Source of the DNA: Mesorhizobium japonicum MAFF 303099
Lineage (GTDB): Bacteria; Pseudomonadota; Alphaproteobacteria; Rhizobiales; Rhizobiaceae
Assembly (NCBI RefSeq): GCF_000009625.1
Contig: NC_002678.2
Location: forward strand, 1,736,001 to 1,800,000
DNA: 64,000 nt
Direction of reading: 5' to 3'
The stretch's first letter is position 1. Every line of letters begins with the position of its first letter. Below, one piece after another: positions 62,313 to 64,000 of this stretch. The notes beneath the pieces are model-generated. The model ran no database searches and was not told where the DNA came from. It was given only the letters and a program-made list of their open reading frames with translations. Position numbers and translations under genes: made by a program.

Positions 62313-62488
62313 GGCTTGTCTCCGAACTGAGAATCGCGGTTGCGTTTCCGCAAGCTCTCTGCACCAAACGACCACTTGACGATACTAGCTTGAATTCCAG
62401 TCGCCGCGAAAGTCGCAAGAAGATGCCCTGTCCGACATTCGGCAGCACGGCACCGAACCGTGCTGCCTTGATCAAGGAGGCAAGTCCA

Positions 62489-62803
62489 TCAGCCGGCGGG
62501 TTTGTACGCTCCGGCTGCCTTCTTGGCCGCCGCGAGCACTGCCTTCATGTCGAGTTCTTCCAGGACAACCATCTCGGTCAGCGAGCCGCTCGCTCGCACC
62601 GCAAGGGACATGCCAATCCCCGCTGACTGGTCCGGCACCTCGCCATTGACAACGACGTCGTAGATGCCGCGCGTGAACATCACGCTGGTCATCTTGCCGC
62701 CAACGCTTTCAAAAAGCGCCTTGACCGCAGCCTGCCTGTCCGAGCCTTGCATCAATCCTTTGGCGGCATGGGGCGCATAGTTTGCCAAGATAGTCACTTT
62801 CAT
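62489..62803 (-). CDS. GYD-domain protein
   Basis: 104 aa, GGAGGAAAT before ATG 62803. MKVTILANYAPHAAKGLMQGSDRQAAVKALFESVGGKMTSV... with TRGIYDVVV at the place of the GYD motif. Small stand-alone ferredoxin-like domain of unknown function. Confidence 0.8.
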   Translation of the reverse strand: MKVTILANYAPHAAKGLMQGSDRQAAVKALFESVGGKMTSVMFTRGIYDVVVNGEVPDQSAGIGMSLAVRASGSLTEMVVLEELDMKAVLAAAKKAAGAYKPAG

Positions 62804-63096
62804 GGGTATTTCCTCCAAATGTCATTGTCTCGTGCTGCTCCATAATTCGAGCGGCACGGAGTGATTTGTTTTTCGGAACAATTGCAGGCGCCCTGGGACG
62901 CGTTGGCGGCCAAGGGCTCGCTGCCGGGCAAATATGCGCTGAAGCTAATATAATGACAATACCGGACACGCCGATACTGCCGACAGGAAGCTATCTGGCT
63001 GGACCGCGCTCGGCATGCGGCATCGAACTCGCGCCGCTGACCCGCGATGTGATTGTGACGATGAGGCTGAACGGCCAGTAGCGGCGAGGCGCGACC

Positions 63097-63255
63097 TTAC
63101 ATCGGACGCTTCGGCTCGCCCTTCTGTGGCGCGGCCGTGTCGGAATCCGATTTCTTGTGCTTGTCGGCGGCAATCCTGCGGATGCGGTCGAAGCGGCTTT
63201 CCTCGGTGGTTTCGGTCGTGACGACCGTCTGTGGCTTCTGCGCGAACACGATCAT
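63097..63255 (-). CDS. Small 52-residue hypothetical protein
   Basis: MIVFAQKPQTVVTTETTEES... ending KGEPKRPM, from ATG 63255 with GGAG seven bases upstream. Highly charged, likely disordered, no membrane segment. Codon use is coding-like (GC-rich third positions). Lies downstream of groEL on the same strand. Not recognised. In the neighbouring stretch 62804-63096 I see no firm gene. Confidence 0.5.
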   Translation of the reverse strand: MIVFAQKPQTVVTTETTEESRFDRIRRIAADKHKKSDSDTAAPQKGEPKRPM

Positions 63256-63334
63256 GGATCGATCTCCTGGGCTAGAGGCCTGTACGCCGGGAGAAAATCC
63301 CCCGGCGGTAGCAACCGGCTCCTGGAGCCGGCGC

Positions 63335-63393
63335 GGATTCAGGTCAGGCTAAAAGGTGACTCGTATGAACCACCTTCCAGACCGGCTGAATCC
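63335..63393 (-). terminator. Stem structure directly after groEL
   Basis: Outer arms GGATTCAG (63335-63342) and CTGAATCC (63386-63393), inner stem AAGGTG/CACCTT, starting at the base next to the groEL stop. On the minus strand the inner stem is followed by TTTT. Probable terminator or 3' stabiliser of the groEL message. Confidence 0.6.
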
Positions 63394-64000
63394 TTAGTAG
63401 CCGCCCATCCCGCCGCCGCCACCGCCGGCAGGCGCCGCATCCTTGGCCGGGATGTCGGTGATCATGGCTTCGGCGGTGATCAGAAGTGCTGCGATCGAGC
63501 CGGCGTCCTGCAGTGCGGTGCGCACGACTTTCGCCGGGTCGACGATGCCGGCCTTGATCATGTCGACATAGGTCTCGTTCTGGGCGTCAAAACCCAGATT
63601 GTGGTCCTTGCTGTCGGCGAGCTTGCCGACGACGATCGAGCCCTCGACGCCGGAATTCTCGGCGATCTGGCGGATCGGCGCTTCAAGCGCCCTGAGCACG
63701 ATCGAAATGCCGGCGGTGACATCGGCATTGGCGCCGTTGAGGCCCGACAGCGCCGACCTTGCGCGCAGCAGGGCGACGCCGCCGCCGGGCACGATGCCTT
63801 CCTCGACCGCCGCGCGCGTCGCGTTCAACGCATCGTCGATGCGGTCCTTCTTTTCCTTGACTTCCGACTCGGTGACGCCGCCGACGCGGATGACGGCAAC
63901 GCCGCCCGACAGCTTGGCCAGCCGCTCCTGCAGCTTCTCCTTGTCGTAGTCGGAGGTGGTCTCCTCGATCTGGCCCTTGATCTGGGCGACGCGCGCCTGG
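63394..64000 (-). CDS. groEL: Chaperonin GroEL, 3' part (5' end outside the window)
   Basis: The last ~200 residues are present: [41 protein letters not shown], then [13 protein letters not shown] and [15 protein letters not shown], ending in the Gly-rich [10 protein letters not shown] tail. ATP-driven protein folding with GroES. The tail in place of GGM repeats is normal for rhizobial GroEL. Confidence 0.97.
   Translation of the reverse strand, partial: QARVAQIKGQIEETTSDYDKEKLQERLAKLSGGVAVIRVGGVTESEVKEKKDRIDDALNATRAAVEEGIVPGGGVALLRARSALSGLNGANADVTAGISIVLRALEAPIRQIAENSGVEGSIVVGKLADSKDHNLGFDAQNETYVDMIKAGIVDPAKVVRTALQDAGSIAALLITAEAMITDIPAKDAAPAGGGGGGMGGY

Noticed and set aside
62866..63081. 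Plus-strand 71-codon frame (ends LTRDVIVTMRLNGQ)
   Set aside because: Weak start, no family match; the latter part looked faintly protein-like but not enough to annotate.

Overview
The window looks like chromosome of a Rhizobiales alphaproteobacterium, most likely Mesorhizobium or a close relative. The basis is high GC with alphaproteobacterial codon use, a GcrA-family regulator, two DUF982 genes (a family almost confined to Rhizobiales), a BigR/Blh sulfide operon, an AqpS-type arsenite channel and rhizobial intergenic palindromes that share a core around CTGTCCTGCCGGACATCTCC. I saw no rRNA, tRNA, CRISPR array, transposase or integrase. The species assignment is inference.

Layout. 1-4.3 kb: a phage-flavoured regulatory patch (DUF1376, two DUF982 genes, GcrA-like protein, HTH-S24 repressor, a Zn-ribbon protein, two orphans) with a 15-base operator candidate found in inverted orientation at two divergent promoters. 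4.4-8.2 kb: three overlapping genes for anchored or exported proteins, a convergent membrane protein and an exported histidine phosphatase. 8.3-12.1 kb: a ribose-type sugar ABC operon interrupted by a large inverted repeat. 12.4-16.1 kb: HicAB toxin-antitoxin and assorted enzymes with a MmyB-like regulator. 16.4-19.7 kb: the five-gene blh-bigR sulfur operon. 20.5-25.0 kb: two adjacent arsenic units, arsR-aqpS-arsC and arsR-FAD enzyme-MFS. 25.2-35.5 kb: LysR/aldo-keto reductase pair, ArsR-SRPBCC-hydrolase operon, pseudouridine synthase, a compositionally different stretch near 29.7-31.2 kb, an SDR, a sigma factor with SnoaL domain and a VOC protein. 35.7-43.5 kb: phosphodiesterase-like protein, DUF535, UspA, acetyltransferase, TauE/SafE, a frameshifted LysR gene, SDR/AraC pair.

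43.7-48.5 kb: an Lrp/AsnC regulator, a saccharopine-dehydrogenase-like enzyme and an amino-acid ABC transporter, again with a repeat element directly after the binding-protein gene. 48.6-56.6 kb: a DUF6314-like protein, two tandem paralogous TPR proteins, ArsR/Old Yellow Enzyme operon, RES/Xre toxin-antitoxin and an orphan of atypical composition. 56.7-64 kb: aldehyde dehydrogenase, ACT and GNAT proteins, SnoaL protein, YeiH-family exporter, free methionine-R-sulfoxide reductase, GYD protein, a 52-residue protein, and the 3' part of groEL running off the window.

Common themes: detoxification and redox (sulfide, arsenic, enones, aldehydes, methionine sulfoxide), many small regulator/target pairs with readable operators (five ArsR-type regulators), and two ABC operons that both carry a hairpin-forming repeat between the binding-protein gene and the membrane/ATPase genes.
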